Shown: one piece after another, positions 13,290-25,457 of the stretch
Numbering within the stretch: position 1 is the stretch's first letter
Layout of the letters: each line of letters starts with the position of its first letter
Assembly (NCBI GenBank): GCA_963576785.1
Contig: OY756141.1
Location: 2,170,001-2,234,000, forward strand
Direction of reading: 5' to 3'
DNA from: Chlorophyllum brunneum
Taxonomy: Eukaryota; Basidiomycota; Agaricomycetes; Agaricales; Agaricaceae
Length of the DNA: 64,000 nt
Position numbers and translations under genes: made by a program
The notes under the pieces: generated by a model
Databases searched by the model: none
Told to the model about the DNA's origin: nothing
What the model saw: only the letters and a program-made list of their open reading frames with translations

Positions 13290-15624
13290 ATGCTCACCAT
13301 GTTACAGACAATGAGCATGGCTGTAGGAATTGCAGAAATCGCTGGCCAAGCAGCCGGCGTCCCGCTTGCGGCTGGGCTCGCTTCAGAAATAGTCAAGTCC
13401 TGCGAGGATGTGGCTAGATACAAGGCGAGTACAGCTAATCATTTTACATCCATGCATAGACTTTAACAACCATCCTTCTCAAAGAGGCGCGCAAAATCAT
13501 TGGGAGATAAGAGCACATTGCTGGCGAATTCGTTGACGGAGGAATCCCAGGGATTAGAGGGCACAGCAATACAAGAGCGTATGGACGAGGTTATTATGTG
13601 CGTTCATTCCATGGATCACCATCGACCACCATCGACCCGTATCATAATGCCGATCATTCGCTTTAGAGTCCTGGAAAAGACATTGAAACGCACTCGGAGA
13701 TGGTCGAGTTATAGTGCCCTAACACGATGGTGTACGTGATCGATGTCGTTATTCCAAATCTTGGAAACCTTAGTTTTTCCTAGTACGAAGAGCTGATATT
13801 GAACACGGTATCGACCAATGTCAGCAAGAGTTAGATAATGCAATCCAGGCATTCACAGTATGTAGTCTAATCCGCGTTGCTTGATCCTTGGTCTAATTGT
13901 TTTGACCAGCTAAAGTATGTCAGCAATGGCAGCTGAGCTTGCAGACTCAAAAAGGCTTTCTAGGAATCAGATCTCTCTGCAGCGTGCGCAGATGGATGCA
14001 CGGACAGTGGAGTTCTCAAACCACGCCGAGAGCCGCGATCTGCTCTTGCAAGTACTCGCAAACCAAGAAGAGTTGAGACGCGTTGTCGCGCTTCACCGCG
14101 CGGGGGAGCCGGTTGCGGAAGAGATTATGCAAGAGGGACAGGAGGTGATTGTGGTACCATCTTGACCATTCGTTATGTTGATGATGTCATTCTAGAGATT
14201 AAGGGAAATGCGACGGCTGCGAACTTCTGACTACACGTTGTTTACCGAAGTACGATCTTCATCGCCTGTTCCGATGTCCCCACCTACATCGCCTACCCCC
14301 GCCTCAAACAACTTAGACAGCCAACAGTATCTCGAAATGCAGCGAGGTCTGATCAGATTACATCGGATGGCCGCCATCCTCCCTCCCGTAAAAAATCTGG
14401 ACGGAGAGATCGTGAAATTAGACGACATCCCAGTGGCAGGGGGGACATACAGTGACATATGGCTAGGCCGCTGGTTGGCGGAGGAAAAGGTTTTGTGATG
14501 TGGTCCTTGAATGAACATTTGGCTTATATGATGCTCGTAGGTTGCTCTCAAGGGGTTGAGGAACGTAAAAGCCGACGACAGGGGTGCGCAGAAGGCTAGT
14601 ACAGTTTGCGGACACTCCTGATCATGGTACTGAAGTATTTCTGACAGCGTTTTGTTCGTGAAATCCAAGTCTGGTCGAAGCTTAGGAACAAGCATATTCT
14701 CTCACTCTATGGTATTGTGACTGATCAAGGGAAGCACATGCATATGGTTTGTGTCGGTGTCAAGTTGACCGCTATCAATTAAAGCGACTGTGCCAGGTTT
14801 CACCGTGGCTTGAAAACGGCAATGTCCTTGAGTAAGTGGGCGGGGGAACGATCTATGAACTCATCTGACTGGATAAGCTAGCTATGTCAAACAGAACGCC
14901 GAAGCGGACAGGATGCGCCTAGTAAGATTGGGCTCATCCGGGTTCTCTATATGACACTCATCTTAGTTCACTCAGATACAAGGTGCAGCGGAGGGTCTAA
15001 GATACCTTCACTCAGAAAATATCATTCATGGAAACAGTAAGGGAGCCTGTCATTATCGCTGATATCCATTGTGCTAACCTACCTGCCAGTTAAATGTGTG
15101 AGTGGATTGATTGTGCATCCAACGTCCAAGTGACTCAATCTTGTAACAGACAAATATCCTCGTGTCTGCATCAGTAAGTCTGTGATCCAACAAGCTGAGA
15201 TATTTGCCGCGCTGAACGTCTTTGGAAGGGAGATGCATGCATTAGTGACTTTGGAATGGCCAAGGTGATTGAAGACGTGACGGAGATGCTTGCTTCGGCA
15301 ACGCTCACAGAGTCCGGAAGTGCGCGTTGGCTGGCACCGGAAGTTATAGACGGAGCTTCACCGACCAAACAAGCGGATACCTATTCATTTGCCATGGCAA
15401 TATTGGAGCTTGTGACGGGACAGCATCCTTTCCCGGAACGTAGAAGGGATGCTGCTGTCATTCGTGCCGTGATTGATCACGTCCAGCCAAACCGTCCTAC
15501 AGATGCCGGCGTACAACGGTGGCTTACCGATGAGCTGTGGGTCTTGATGCAGCAATGCTGGTCGAGAGTGACCTCTTCCCGTCCAACAATGGAGTTTGTG
15601 TCGACAGAGTTGCAGACTATGTAG
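13290..15624 (+). CDS. Protein kinase-like protein with N-terminal four-helix domain; catalytic Asp replaced
   Basis: Resembles the expanded tyrosine-kinase-like family of Agaricomycetes, with an MLKL/Cbl-type helical N-terminal adaptor. N-terminal segments AEIAGQAAGVPLAAGLASEI, ANSLTEESQGLEGT and RRADIEHGIDQCQQELDNAI are amphipathic. The kinase domain follows: degenerate glycine loop VAGGTYSDIWLG, Lys in VALKGLRNV, FVREIQVWSKLRHKHIL, HSENIIHGN, DFG in ISDFGMAKV, WLAPEV, and DTYSFAMAILELVTGQHPF. The HRD-equivalent motif is HGN: the codon AAC at 15033-15035 sits where the catalytic Asp should be, so phosphotransfer activity is doubtful. About a dozen introns are needed; the first fits only as a GC-AG intron (13425-13484). 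Alternative starts at 13299, 13311 and 13317 are in frame. The stop is at 15622-15624. Confidence 0.75.
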
Positions 15625-15870
15625 ACCTCAAAGGAAAGTGGATATACAAAGACGGTAGTTCCATTATGTACATTCTCAGGAGTTAGTAAAGGTTTTGTTG
15701 AGCATAGTGAAATTGATATGAAAGATTATATCTACACACGCACATCTTTGAAAGCATAAGTGACAAGAGATATCAGCAAAGGCAAAAGGGGAGCATATAT
15801 TGGAGGCAGAAGCGAGGGAATAGTTCACAATTGATTATCTGGATTGATCACAAGTGGAGGACGCCCTGAT
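15625..15870. other. Convergent spacer
   Basis: About 250 bp of AT-rich 3' flanks between the kinase-like gene and the zinc-cluster gene; nothing else seen. Confidence 0.4.
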
Positions 15871-16615
15871 TCACTTCATCTTGTTGAGGGGCTGAAGACG
15901 TGCCGTTGTGAACGAGGGAGTAAAGTTGGAATATTAATTTTAGTGAACCTAAGGGTTATGACGTACCATGATAAAGCCTTGAGAATGGGGATAAGCAGCC
16001 TGAGCAGAGAAAGGGGTGTGGAAGATAGGATAATAGGCTGGTTGGTGAGTCCCACCCTCTTGGATCGTGTGCGGGGGTCCAGGGGGAACGACCTGGGTGA
16101 TATAATATGGGTATGGTGGTACGGCTTCCCCAGGCTTCGGAATATGAGTGGTATATTGGCCGTAGTGGCCGGGAGGAAGTGGGAGGGGAACGTAGGAGCC
16201 CGGGACGGAGGGCAGGGCGGCAGCTGATAAAGGCTGGTGAATGGGACTAACAGAGTCCAGAGCACGGGCTGCGCGACCTTGAGATGCATGAGAATGGGGG
16301 GGAGGAAGCCAAAGGAAACGGACCTCTTCCATCGCGCTTCTTGTAGGGACCGCGCTTAATCCCCTTTTTCCTTTCTTTGCGCTGAGAATCGACGCATTCC
16401 TCACTGACGCCGTACTTGACGCATCGAAGGCAGGGACGAGCATCGTCACACTTCTTGCAGGCCTTCTGGCAATTAGTGCAGGCATTCTTGACCTGACGCC
16501 GCTTGGGGCGGGCAGGGGGGCTGGCAACGAGTGGCGGGGGAGGAACAAAGGGATACATATGGAGGGGGAGGGGGAAGACGGGGGTGGACTGGTGGGTGTC
16601 TACGGAGGTAGACAT
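15871..16615 (-). CDS. Small Zn2Cys6 fungal transcription factor
   Basis: DNA-binding regulator of the Gal4-type zinc binuclear cluster class. The start is at 16613-16615 (MSTSVDTHQST). A proline-rich leader is followed by the cluster: CTNCQKACKKC, then CLRCVKYGVSEEC. Spacing is CX2CX6CX5CX2CX8C, as expected, and a basic linker KERKKGIKRGPYKKRDG follows. An intron near 16288-16332 joins to a Pro/Tyr-rich tail (GHYGQYTTHIPKPGEAVPPY). The tail may end at a stop at 15949-15951. A GTACGT donor right before it suggests instead a last intron and a tiny final exon (PLNKMK) with the stop at 15871-15873. No fungal transcription-factor middle domain is present, so the protein is short (about 200 residues). 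Target genes are unknown. Confidence 0.75.
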
Positions 16616-16856
16616 GGTGGACGGAGGAGAGAGTGTCCAGTCGCCTTGAGGAATCGAGAAGGCAGCATCATGGCTTCCCCCGCGGGAAAATGCACTCGAA
16701 TTATTATCTTTATTATTCAGTCGTCGAACCACAAAACACCGCCAAACAACAAACATGAGGTCAACACGGCAGCCCTCTTCTCGCATCCTCCGCCAGCACA
16801 ACCGGCTTTCCTCCTTCTTATTTCTCACTTTAATCTCTTTCTTCTCTCCCCTCTCC
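16616..16856. promoter_or_regulatory. Divergent promoter region, Zn2Cys6 factor and DYRK kinase
   Basis: 241 bp between the two start codons. It contains a pyrimidine-rich plus-strand run (for example CTTTAATCTCTTTCTTCTCTCC around 16830), as is common just upstream of fungal start codons. An upstream in-frame ATG at 16755 could extend the kinase by 34 residues. Confidence 0.4.
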
Positions 16857-19800
16857 ATGTCTGCGCCCGACTCTCTCCTCGGGCGCAGCACACATGGCAT
16901 CACAATCAACCTCCCCCTTCCCACCCACTCTTCTCCACCCCCTTCCTCCGCCTCTCGATCTCGCCCCACCAATTCCATTTATACCTCTTCCCAGGTCTTG
17001 CACATTTCTCTCTCTCTCTCCACGAGCTTTCTCGCTGACACTCCTCTCCCCTTCCCCAGGCCCCCGAAGCTGCTCTGGATGATGATCCATATCCAGAACA
17101 GGAACTTCCTGCTTCGCGCTCTGCTTCTGCCTCCTCATCCCTCGATCCCTATTATTTCACCATACCATCTCCACCCGAGTCCCCTATACCTTCTCTCCCT
17201 CCGTTTCCGCAAACGGCAAGCACTCCCGATCAGCTCTCAATTAATGAGCCTGTCACCCCCGCCAGGAACCCAGCCAGCATAGATCGGCGTGGACTTGTCG
17301 GTGTTGGTGAACTCGCTACACCCCGCTGGACGAGGAGTGAGCGCGCCAGTGAAACTGACGACGGTGACCAGTTGTCGCCTTTCGATGGCGTAGAGGTGGT
17401 TGTTCCTGAGGATCCACGCGATGATGAGCCCGATAGTCCATGGACGATAGAGGCTATTGATGGCGAAATTTCTGAAAAAGAAGAGGTGGATTCATTCTCC
17501 GTATATTTTCTCTCTCGCTCATCTATCCGTTGCAGGTTCCTTCGCAACCTCCACCGAAAACGCTTCGGAATCGTCCTTCTGTAGCAGAAGAGAGTGGAGG
17601 TGAAGAAATACTCTATCCTCGCAACTTGAGCGGTGGTATCTCTGAGTCTGCCAAGTCCGGGAAAGGGCATAGCGCGTCTCTTGGTGACTTCGCCCATGAC
17701 GAAACTCCAAAGGTGCTTCGTTCTCAGGATCGTTCGTTCAACCTCGATACATTTCCGACGTCGCCTCCTAGTTCATTTACCCCCGCCCGACGTGCTAAAA
17801 AGCGTACTTCGGATGAGTTTGAGATGGACCAACATGGATCACTTGTCTCCAAGCGTTCGGGAACTGGTTCAGCAAATTCTGACAACTCAAAGGAGGACAA
17901 GATCGCATCTGCGCGAAAGCATCGTAGCCTCAATGTTAGCAGCACTTCATCAACCACTTCATCGAGGGATGGGAAAGTCAGGGACCGCCGCCGCGAGAGT
18001 TTTGGACTTTCGATAAGTGGGGTCTCCAAGCTGGTGTCATCAACAAAAACCTCGGAGCGTCACTCGAGGCAACTCTCGGCGGGTTCAACAACGTCTCCAC
18101 TGATCGATGGCAGACGTGTCCAGGGCGCTGATTTTTCCCATTTACCGCCTTCTCCCGCTTCGTCTTCGATTCAACATCTCCTTAAGCAGTCAGTACATAA
18201 CAAGTCTCATACACCGCCACCGACTTCTGGTACGAAGGACAGTTTGTCGCAGTTGACATCTCCTAGTGTTGCCCATTCCTTACTCCGGGGCACGCAGGAG
18301 GGCTGGTCAGCTCTCGATGATGAAGCAACCGCCGAGGCGTTGCGTAAGCTTGATGGCCTCACGGGTAAAACTGCGCGGGCGCGCGCTAGTGTCGGGAGTT
18401 TCGGTCGGGCATCAAGTTCTAGTCGACCTGTAACTCCAGCAAAGGTTGGGAGCCAGTGGGAAGGGATTGGAAGTGACCACGCGAAGTCTAGGCGGGGGAG
18501 TGGCGTTGGTACGGGCAGTGAGGGCAAAGAGACCCTACACAGACACCATTCCGTTTCTGGGTCTGTCGACGCTGATGGAAATTTCGAAGGCTTGGCCGAT
18601 GATCAACTTCAGAATGTACCGCCACAGGACAAGACTCCCAAGAAAGTTGGCGCACGGATGAGCTTCACACCCAAACGTGGTTCCACTTCGTCTACTTATG
18701 CCAGCACTCCGACTACCAGTTCTCGAGATTCGGCTTCAATGTCCACTGGTACCAGCTTGACCTCGGTCTCAGGAACCTCGGGCCGTCATTCCTCAGGCAA
18801 AGTGAAGAGAAACAGTGCCGGTAGTGATATATCATCGGGTGAGGCCAATCTCTTAAAAGATCGTGTGGCCTCAATTGCTATCATTGGCGACGCATCGGAT
18901 GGCGCAGCTGTTCCTCCTGTCCCCCCTTTACCGAAAGATCTGTCTTCCTATCGCTCGCCACCTCCCACGTCCTCGAGTCTGTCCTTCCCGTCCCTTTCTG
19001 GTAGCGAGGATTCTGGAAAACGCCCTAGCCATGATGGCAATCTTGAGCGTACATCTTCTCTTGAAGTTCCTACATATCTTCACCAGTCGCAGGTGCACCG
19101 TCAAAGTAACCAACATGGATCAGGTTATACAAGCACAGATTCGGCGCCCGTTGGACCCAAGACACCATCCAAAAAGTGGAGTTTCTCCAGTGCGCTAAAC
19201 TTGCGGCTTTCCAGCTCGCCTTCGTCCGGCTCGAAGTCAAGCTTTCCACTCAGTCCTCGAGCGGTTAGTTTTGGTCAGCAGCTGCGCAAGTCTACTTCCA
19301 AGGACAAAGGTTCTTCCAAATCCCCATGGTCCCCCAAACAACCTGACGCTATGACTTCAGCGGGATCCTTAGCTTCACTGTCATCCGTTGGTTCTGTGCA
19401 TGCGCCTGGTGTCGTCACCAATAACACCTCAAAGACACCTGACCGTGGGTTCAGTCGACCAGGGACAGGGTCAAGCGCGAGTACCAATCATGCAACATCT
19501 GCAACATCTGCACCTCTGGCTGGTCCTCTCAGCCCATCATCCTCCGTCCGTCGGACACAATCCAAGCGGCTGACGCCATCTTCAATACCATTTTTCCGAC
19601 GCTCGTCTTCACAATCTATGCAGGTTCCACCTATCATCCCACCTTCCATTTCTCCTCCCGGCCACCTCACCACCCCACGTTCGAAGAATAATCTATCTCC
19701 TTCTCGTGATTATGCAGCCCTTTCGACTTCCATATCAGGTTCCACGTCGAAGAAATCTTCTGTCCTGAGCCTAGGATTGCCCTCGTTACTGAAGTCGTCG

Positions 19801-22786
19801 TCACGCCGCAGCTTACATGCAGATGCCAAAGACAGTGCCAAGGAAGCTGAAAAGGTGAAGGCTAGAGCTGAGAAGGAAAGGAGGAAAGAAGATAAAGAGA
19901 GGAGTGAGAGCCGCATATCATTAATGATTAGGAAGCGAGGCAAGGTAAGATATCTTTTTAGGCACTTTGCCGAGCGTTGTCCAACTGACATTCCAAGACT
20001 TTATCCTCGACGGACCCCAGAAAACCGAAGTCTCCAGTGGCTATGCCGCCCATGCAAATTTCGGCTTTGGAACCAGCAACTGCGCAACGGGTCGCGAAGC
20101 TCAAATCTTCGACTTCATCTACTGCAACTACTGCACCAATCTCCTCTCGAACGCCATCCACTTCATCCCGATTCACGGCTCAAACTGTCAGTTCAATGCA
20201 AAAGCAGTCTGACGCATCGCTCCGTAGTCGCAATCAGCTCCCAACAATTGCCGGGTCGCCTTCGGTTGGTACTATAAGCAGTGTTTCCCACATTGCCAAG
20301 GAAAACAGAGAACCGTCCAATTCGGCTCTTAACGTTGCTTCCAGTTTACCAAAGGAAACCCCGACTAAAATTCCTCGAATTTCGAGTGCCACGTCCGCTG
20401 TACCATCGCCGCCTCCCAAAAACTCCTCATCGGCATCAGCAACGAGACGTGCAAGTGGACTTGCTTCGTCTTCTGCTAATCCTTCCCCCACCGACTTGTC
20501 GACCTCAGAATTCGGGGTCATCATCGATGACAGCACGACACCTAAAACATCTCTCCACCAATCACTTGCACGATCATCACCTTCAATGTCTACCTCCCGA
20601 CTCCCCCGTCAGGCAACCGGGAACGTCAACAACGGAGCCGTGTTGCCCCGCAAATCGAATCGGGACTCCATGTCCTTCATTGGTCTTCGTAAACCTTCTA
20701 CTGGATCCGTTGCCTCGTTTTCTACCCCGGCGGCCAACGCTGAGCCATCAACTCACCGATTCTCTGCACTGTCACCGTCCAAAGGTCTCAAGTTACTTGG
20801 GCCTAAGCCCAGTCTACGATCGTCAAACCCCTCAAACACACACACAGTTCAGCCATCAAGGGCATCGCCTTCTTCCAGTAGACAGTCTTTATCTACACCG
20901 TCACCTGTCCCGAGCACCGTGGATGAAGAGGAAGTCCTAGGTGATGAGGAAATGCGGAATTACATCAAGCGCCAGCAGGCTAAAAGGTTGGCTGCGGGTG
21001 CTACCCAAGAGGAACTGGATGAGATGCTCAAATTTCCTGAACGTATTGATCCAACCCCACCCCTATCTCCCGATAGTGAGTCTGCTATAGTTACTTTTCT
21101 GAATGATATCCGCTTATTTATGTTGCAGCTATTTTGAGAACCAACCAAGGACAGTACCTATCAGAGTATGAGAAAAAGGAAATTCAAGACTATGCCTCGG
21201 TTTACTTTATTGGTGCAAAGAGCAAGAAAAAAATGGCTACGATGGATAACCCGACCAACAACCATGGATATGATGATGATCGTGGAGATTATCTAGTCGT
21301 CAACCATGATCATCTCGCTTACCGTTTTGAGGTGATTGACACTCTTGGGAAAGGTTCCTTTGGTCAAGTTCTTCAGTGCCGAGATCATTGTACGGGTGAC
21401 TCTGTGGCGATCAAAATCATCCGTAACAAGAAACGTTTTCATCACCAGGCTTTGGTTGAGATCAAGATTTTGGACAATCTACGTAAATGGGTGGGTCATT
21501 TTCATCACTGACATTTGCCTATGTTCACTCGTGTAGGATGCGGATGAGAAACACCACGTCGTCAAAATGAATGATCATTTTTACTTCCGGAATCACTTGT
21601 GCATTGCAATGGAATTGATGAGCATCAATCTCTATGAACTTATCAAAGCAAATGGATTTGTTGGGTTCACGACTTCTTTAATTCGACGATTCTCCACACA
21701 AATGCTCATGTCCCTTGTGCTTATGCGCCACCACCGAATCGTTCACTGCGATCTGAAGCCGGAGGTTATTCGATTTCCTCTTCTTGTTCTCCAGAGGTTC
21801 TAACGCGTAATTGAAAACAGAACGTTTTATTGAAACACCCGATGAAGAGTGCTATTAAGGTTATTGATTTTGGTAGCAGTTGTTTTGAACATGAGAAAAG
21901 TAAGCAATATAACCATTTTCGCCAAGTGGTCGCCATTTCTGAAGATCATCTCAGTCTATACCTACATTCAGAGCCGATTCTACCGATCTCCAGAGGTCAT
22001 CCTTGGAATGAACTATCACATGGCCATCGACATGTGGAGTTTAGGCTGTATTTTGGCGGAACTCTATACCGGTTATCCCATCTTTCCGGGAGAAAACGAG
22101 CAGGAACAGTTATCTTGCATCATGGAGGTTCTGGGGGTACCCGACAAGGAATTTGTGAACCGTAGCTCACGCAAGAAGCTGTTCTTTGGTATGTAAAATC
22201 TTTGTATGGGGCCTCTAGAAGTTTTAACATCCAGCTTAGACACAAATGGCGCGCCCAGACCTGTCGTCAATTCAAAAGGCAGGCGACGCAGGCCGGGTTC
22301 GAGGACACTTGCACAGGCTCTCAAATGCAACGACGAGGAGTTTGTAGACTTCATTGCCAAATGCCTTGTATGGGATCCAGAACGGCGCATGAAACCCCAA
22401 ACAGCCATGCGGCACTCTTTCATACTGGCAGGAAGGCGCCGGCATGCAGCTACAAGCACAAGTACTCGATCAACACCGTCATCATCCAGTCTGGGTGGTA
22501 GTAGACCGAAACAAATGATAGTGGAAACGCCAAAGAAGTCGTTGATAAGTGCCCCTACACCACTCACGGCACGTACAACTAGAACAATGGCAAATGGTGT
22601 GCCATCTACGCCCAGCACTACTCACGCTTCGACGCTCGGATCGACTTCGCGATCATATAGAGCTTCCCAGACTCAAAGTATATCCTCCTATCACTCCAGT
22701 AGGACTCTGAGTGGATACGTCGTGAGTTTATCTGATCGCGGGTTCTACTTATTCTGACAATTATTATGCAGGGCAGTACAAAATAA
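16857..22786 (+). CDS. DYRK-family protein kinase with long disordered N-terminus (Pom1/DYRK2-like)
   Basis: Dual-specificity kinase that autophosphorylates on a loop tyrosine and then acts on Ser/Thr; fungal members control polarity, cell size and growth. [11 protein letters not shown] starts at 16857. A very long Ser/Thr/Pro-rich disordered region, mostly one 2.4-kb exon (17537-19943), precedes the DYRK homology box ([19 protein letters not shown]). The kinase domain shows [12 protein letters not shown], Lys in [37 protein letters not shown] and the loop signature [34 protein letters not shown] and WDPERRMKP follow. Introns near 16996-17061, 17485-17536, 19944-19997, 21076-21128, 21490-21537, 21766-21821, 21899-21960 and 22190-22240 fit. 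The last intron (GTGAGT donor near 22723) leads to GSTK and the stop at 22784-22786. All catalytic residues are present. Confidence 0.9.
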
Positions 22787-23014
22787 TGTTTTTTTTTTTT
22801 TTTTCTTTGCCCTCCTACTCACAATCTGATTCGTGTTTTCGAATTGTTGTCCGCTTCTCACGATACCTGGGGTTTGCTGTATTTTTTTTCGGTTTTGTTA
22901 TTTTACTATTGAGTATCACATACTTTCCTTCGTCATTTGCAATGAATAATGTCATTTCATGGGTAATTGGGATGTTATTAGAATACGTGGATTGGGGGCG
23001 AAAAGAATTCCAGA

Positions 23015-24451
23015 TTAAATGGCTGAATCTCCAGCCTCATCTAAGCACCGCAGTTTAAGGAACACATCGCTACCCCACCCCTCCAAGGAGAATAAATCTA
23101 GGGAACCGCCGAAGTATCTGATAAACACCACTTCCAATCAGTCGACTACAGAAGGGGAGTAAGATGGGCGCACCTTGCATAAAGTCGGCTCATTGGAAGG
23201 CCGTAACCCAGCCCAGCAATTGTCCCGAGCCCAGTCTGGAGACCCTTGCCTGTGATTTCGCCAAATAGGCTAGAATCTCCAGCGCCACCATCCCCTACAG
23301 CAGCAATACCACCCACATACTGAGCAGCGTATGGTCCTCCGTCATCAGCCTGCGTGTTCTGTTGAGCGCCACGCCCGGCCGTGGTAAACGCGTAGGAGAA
23401 AATTCGAGCCATATTGGTAGGTGATACTCCTCCTCCTTGATCGCGGATACGGATGGAGAAGTAATGTTCATGATTCTGGCCCAACAGTATCGGCGGGGAG
23501 AGTGTGATGGAAACTGGCGGAAAACATTTTCTGCCACCACTTCCATGATTCCTGTAATGATTTTCAATTGTCGCCCGGAATGAATTCTTTAGGAGTTCTG
23601 TGAGTATGTACTCGAGATGAACAGGGACATAGCTACATATCAGGTCAGAACCCGACGAACTGGAACACAACACAACTCACGGGAAGATGGCGTTCGCGTC
23701 ACCGTCAACGATAATTTCTGGACTTGCACCAAGCGTTGCCTCGCATAACTCGGAGACAAAAGAGCCACACATGTGTATCATCCGGTGTGGCGAGCACTGA
23801 GCATCAACAACGCCTCCATAGTTATTGATACCCGGCACCTTTGATAATGCCTTGGAGAGTGTGATATGCTGTTCGGCGATCAGGCGAACAGAAATCCGGT
23901 TGCGAATGGAACCATCGAGGAAATTGCTTATTCGTGTTGGGGACATATAACGAGAGCACTCCTGAAAACTATGATCCAGAGTTCTATACTAGGGGTTCGG
24001 AAATATATTGACCAGGTACCCACCCTTTAGCCATAGTCGGAATATCATTTGTATGATTCTGTACAAGACCCTCAAGTTTTTCGACGAATTCTTCATTCTG
24101 GGATAGACTAGTGACAGGAGCATGCGTAGCAAGCCAGAGGAAGCTTTCCTTGTACGCGTTGAGAGTTTTGGCAATGTATGGATTCGTGCCGACAATAAAA
24201 GGAAGGGCCTCAAGATTGCGAACACGTGTCGCGAGTCGTCGTGGTAACTCCGCAAGAGTGTAGGAGACAGAGGCAAGTACAGAATCTGGTGTGACAGGTC
24301 TCCCAAATGAGAGCAGCTGGGAGAGGTTGATTGGCCGGGGAGCAATGCCAACGTAGCTGGACAAGAGGTCAGCAAGCTCAGTGGGTTGCGAGGACACCCG
24401 TCTACGGATTGTGCGTGTCTCTGGGGTGGCGCGTATGCGAGGATATAGCAT
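23015..24451 (-). CDS. Mitochondrial 2-oxoacid dehydrogenase kinase (PDK/BCKDK family)
   Basis: Histidine-kinase-like enzyme that phosphorylates and switches off the E1 subunit of the pyruvate or branched-chain dehydrogenase in the mitochondrial matrix. The start at 24449-24451 gives MLYPRIRATPETRTIRRRV, an Arg-rich probable presequence. The four-helix domain follows (PFIVGTNPYIAKTLNAYKES, then FLDGSIRNRISVRLIAEQHI). The ATPase part has the N-box EYILTELLKNSFRATIE, the G1 box RDQGGGV, FSYAFTT and the G2 box GLGYGLPMSRLYA. The C-terminus is SLEGWGSDVFLKL with the stop at 23015-23017. Three to four introns are needed (near 23100-23180, 23625-23685 and 23945-24020). Whether pyruvate or branched-chain dehydrogenase is the target cannot be decided. 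Confidence 0.88.
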
Positions 24452-24878
24452 GGCGGACGAAGTCGAAGAAGATTTTACGTTCCACTCGAGAGTCGGCTGG
24501 ATCTCTTATCCACTCATGGAATCAGGTAAAGCAGCTCGATCACGTGGCCTAAGCTAACTGCGAAAACACATCTGGGTAACTTGATGTCATGTCCAGCCCC
24601 TCAAGCTACACATGTAGTGGAGATGGTGTTGAAGGGAACATAATGAGATTTATTGTGGAGGCAAAAGGATGGGGGATACACTGGAATGTACTACAGTATT
24701 TATAATGAATTTTCTGTGGAATTTCTGTGGGTTGGATCTCAGATTCCAACATATGGCTCTATGTAAACTAGGTGATGGAACATCCCAAGAGGATAGTGTT
24801 GAAGGGATTCAAAGAACTGTTGTAACAAGTGGCAGGAATCTAGAGTTGAAGTAACACACTAGGTAGAGATATAAGTAA
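24452..24878. other. Intergenic region before the retrotransposon stack
   Basis: 427 bp including the promoter of the dehydrogenase kinase. The motif GTGTTGAAGGG occurs twice (about 24624 and 24797), which may be an eroded LTR edge. No gene is seen. Confidence 0.35.
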
Positions 24879-24883
24879 GATTA
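24879..24883. repeat. Target-site duplication GATTA, left side of element A
   Basis: GATTA here matches GATTA at 49916-49920, directly outside the two LTRs of element A. A 5-bp duplication is the normal product of LTR-retrotransposon integration. The match sets A's outer limits, 25 kb apart. Confidence 0.75.
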
Positions 24884-25166
24884 TAATGCAGCAAGTTTAC
24901 AATTGGTTGAATGCAGTAATAGGCAATGATAATGCTTGTAGACTGAGGTCCACGAACGAAAACTGATATATTAGTGAAAAACTAACTACAGATACAAATT
25001 GCTATGAACCTGAGGTCCATGAACAAAAACTGGACCCCAAGAATACAGGATACTTTATAAATGAGAAACACTCTACCTACAGAGGTAAACAAATGACATA
25101 GGGCAAGGAGAAACTGAAACCAAAGGAAAGACTAAAAAAAAAAACAACAAGCCATCAATTTCAATA
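24884..25166 (-). repeat. 3' LTR of element A
   Basis: Aligns along its length to 49630-49915, from TAATGCAGCAAGTTTAC to CCATCAATTTCAA, with scattered differences and small indels. The inner edge is mutated (TATTG instead of TGTTG, minus strand). A purine-rich tract, read CCAAGTGGGAG on the minus strand (25167-25181), directly precedes it and fits the polypurine tract. Confidence 0.75.
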
Positions 25167-25203
25167 CTCCCACTTGGCAAGATGTTAAATTTTGGGTAGG
25201 ACA

Positions 25204-25208
25204 CCTAA
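25204..25208. repeat. Target-site duplication CCTAA, left side of element D
   Basis: CCTAA here and at 35127-35131 flank the two LTRs of element D exactly. Joining the flanks with a single copy restores the end of A's pol frame (TTLG then VLPKI and a stop). Confidence 0.85.
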
Positions 25209-25424
25209 TGTGACGAGGCATCGATGTCGGCCTGTCGAACGATTCTCGGCACACGTTGGGGAAATGACAGAATAAGCAAAACCTGTTCGTACTACTACAT
25301 ACATCGAATATATATACTAACATATTACATAATGCTAAACAACATACACAATAGAGCGAACACAAGAATAAAGAAAGGAATAATAACAAATATCTTACTA
25401 ATACAAGTAGAATTGCTCCTTACA
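25209..25424 (-). repeat. 3' LTR of element D
   Basis: 216 bp, nearly identical to 34911-35126. By eye there are about a dozen differences, all transitions, several at CpG sites. On the minus strand it begins TGTAAGGAGC and ends with CACA. The polypurine tract CCTAGAGGGCGTA lies directly upstream (25425-25437). Confidence 0.9.
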
Positions 25425-25457
25425 TACGCCCTCTAGGAATTCATATCATTTGAATTC

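Noticed and set aside
16830..17138. Minus-strand ORF rich in Arg/Gly/Glu opposite the DYRK leader
   Set aside because: Mirror image of a Ser/Pro-rich coding region; no motif and overlaps a confident exon.
22788..22803. T run after the DYRK stop as a LINE poly(A) tail
   Set aside because: No LINE sequence or TSD nearby; a 3' UTR homopolymer is enough.
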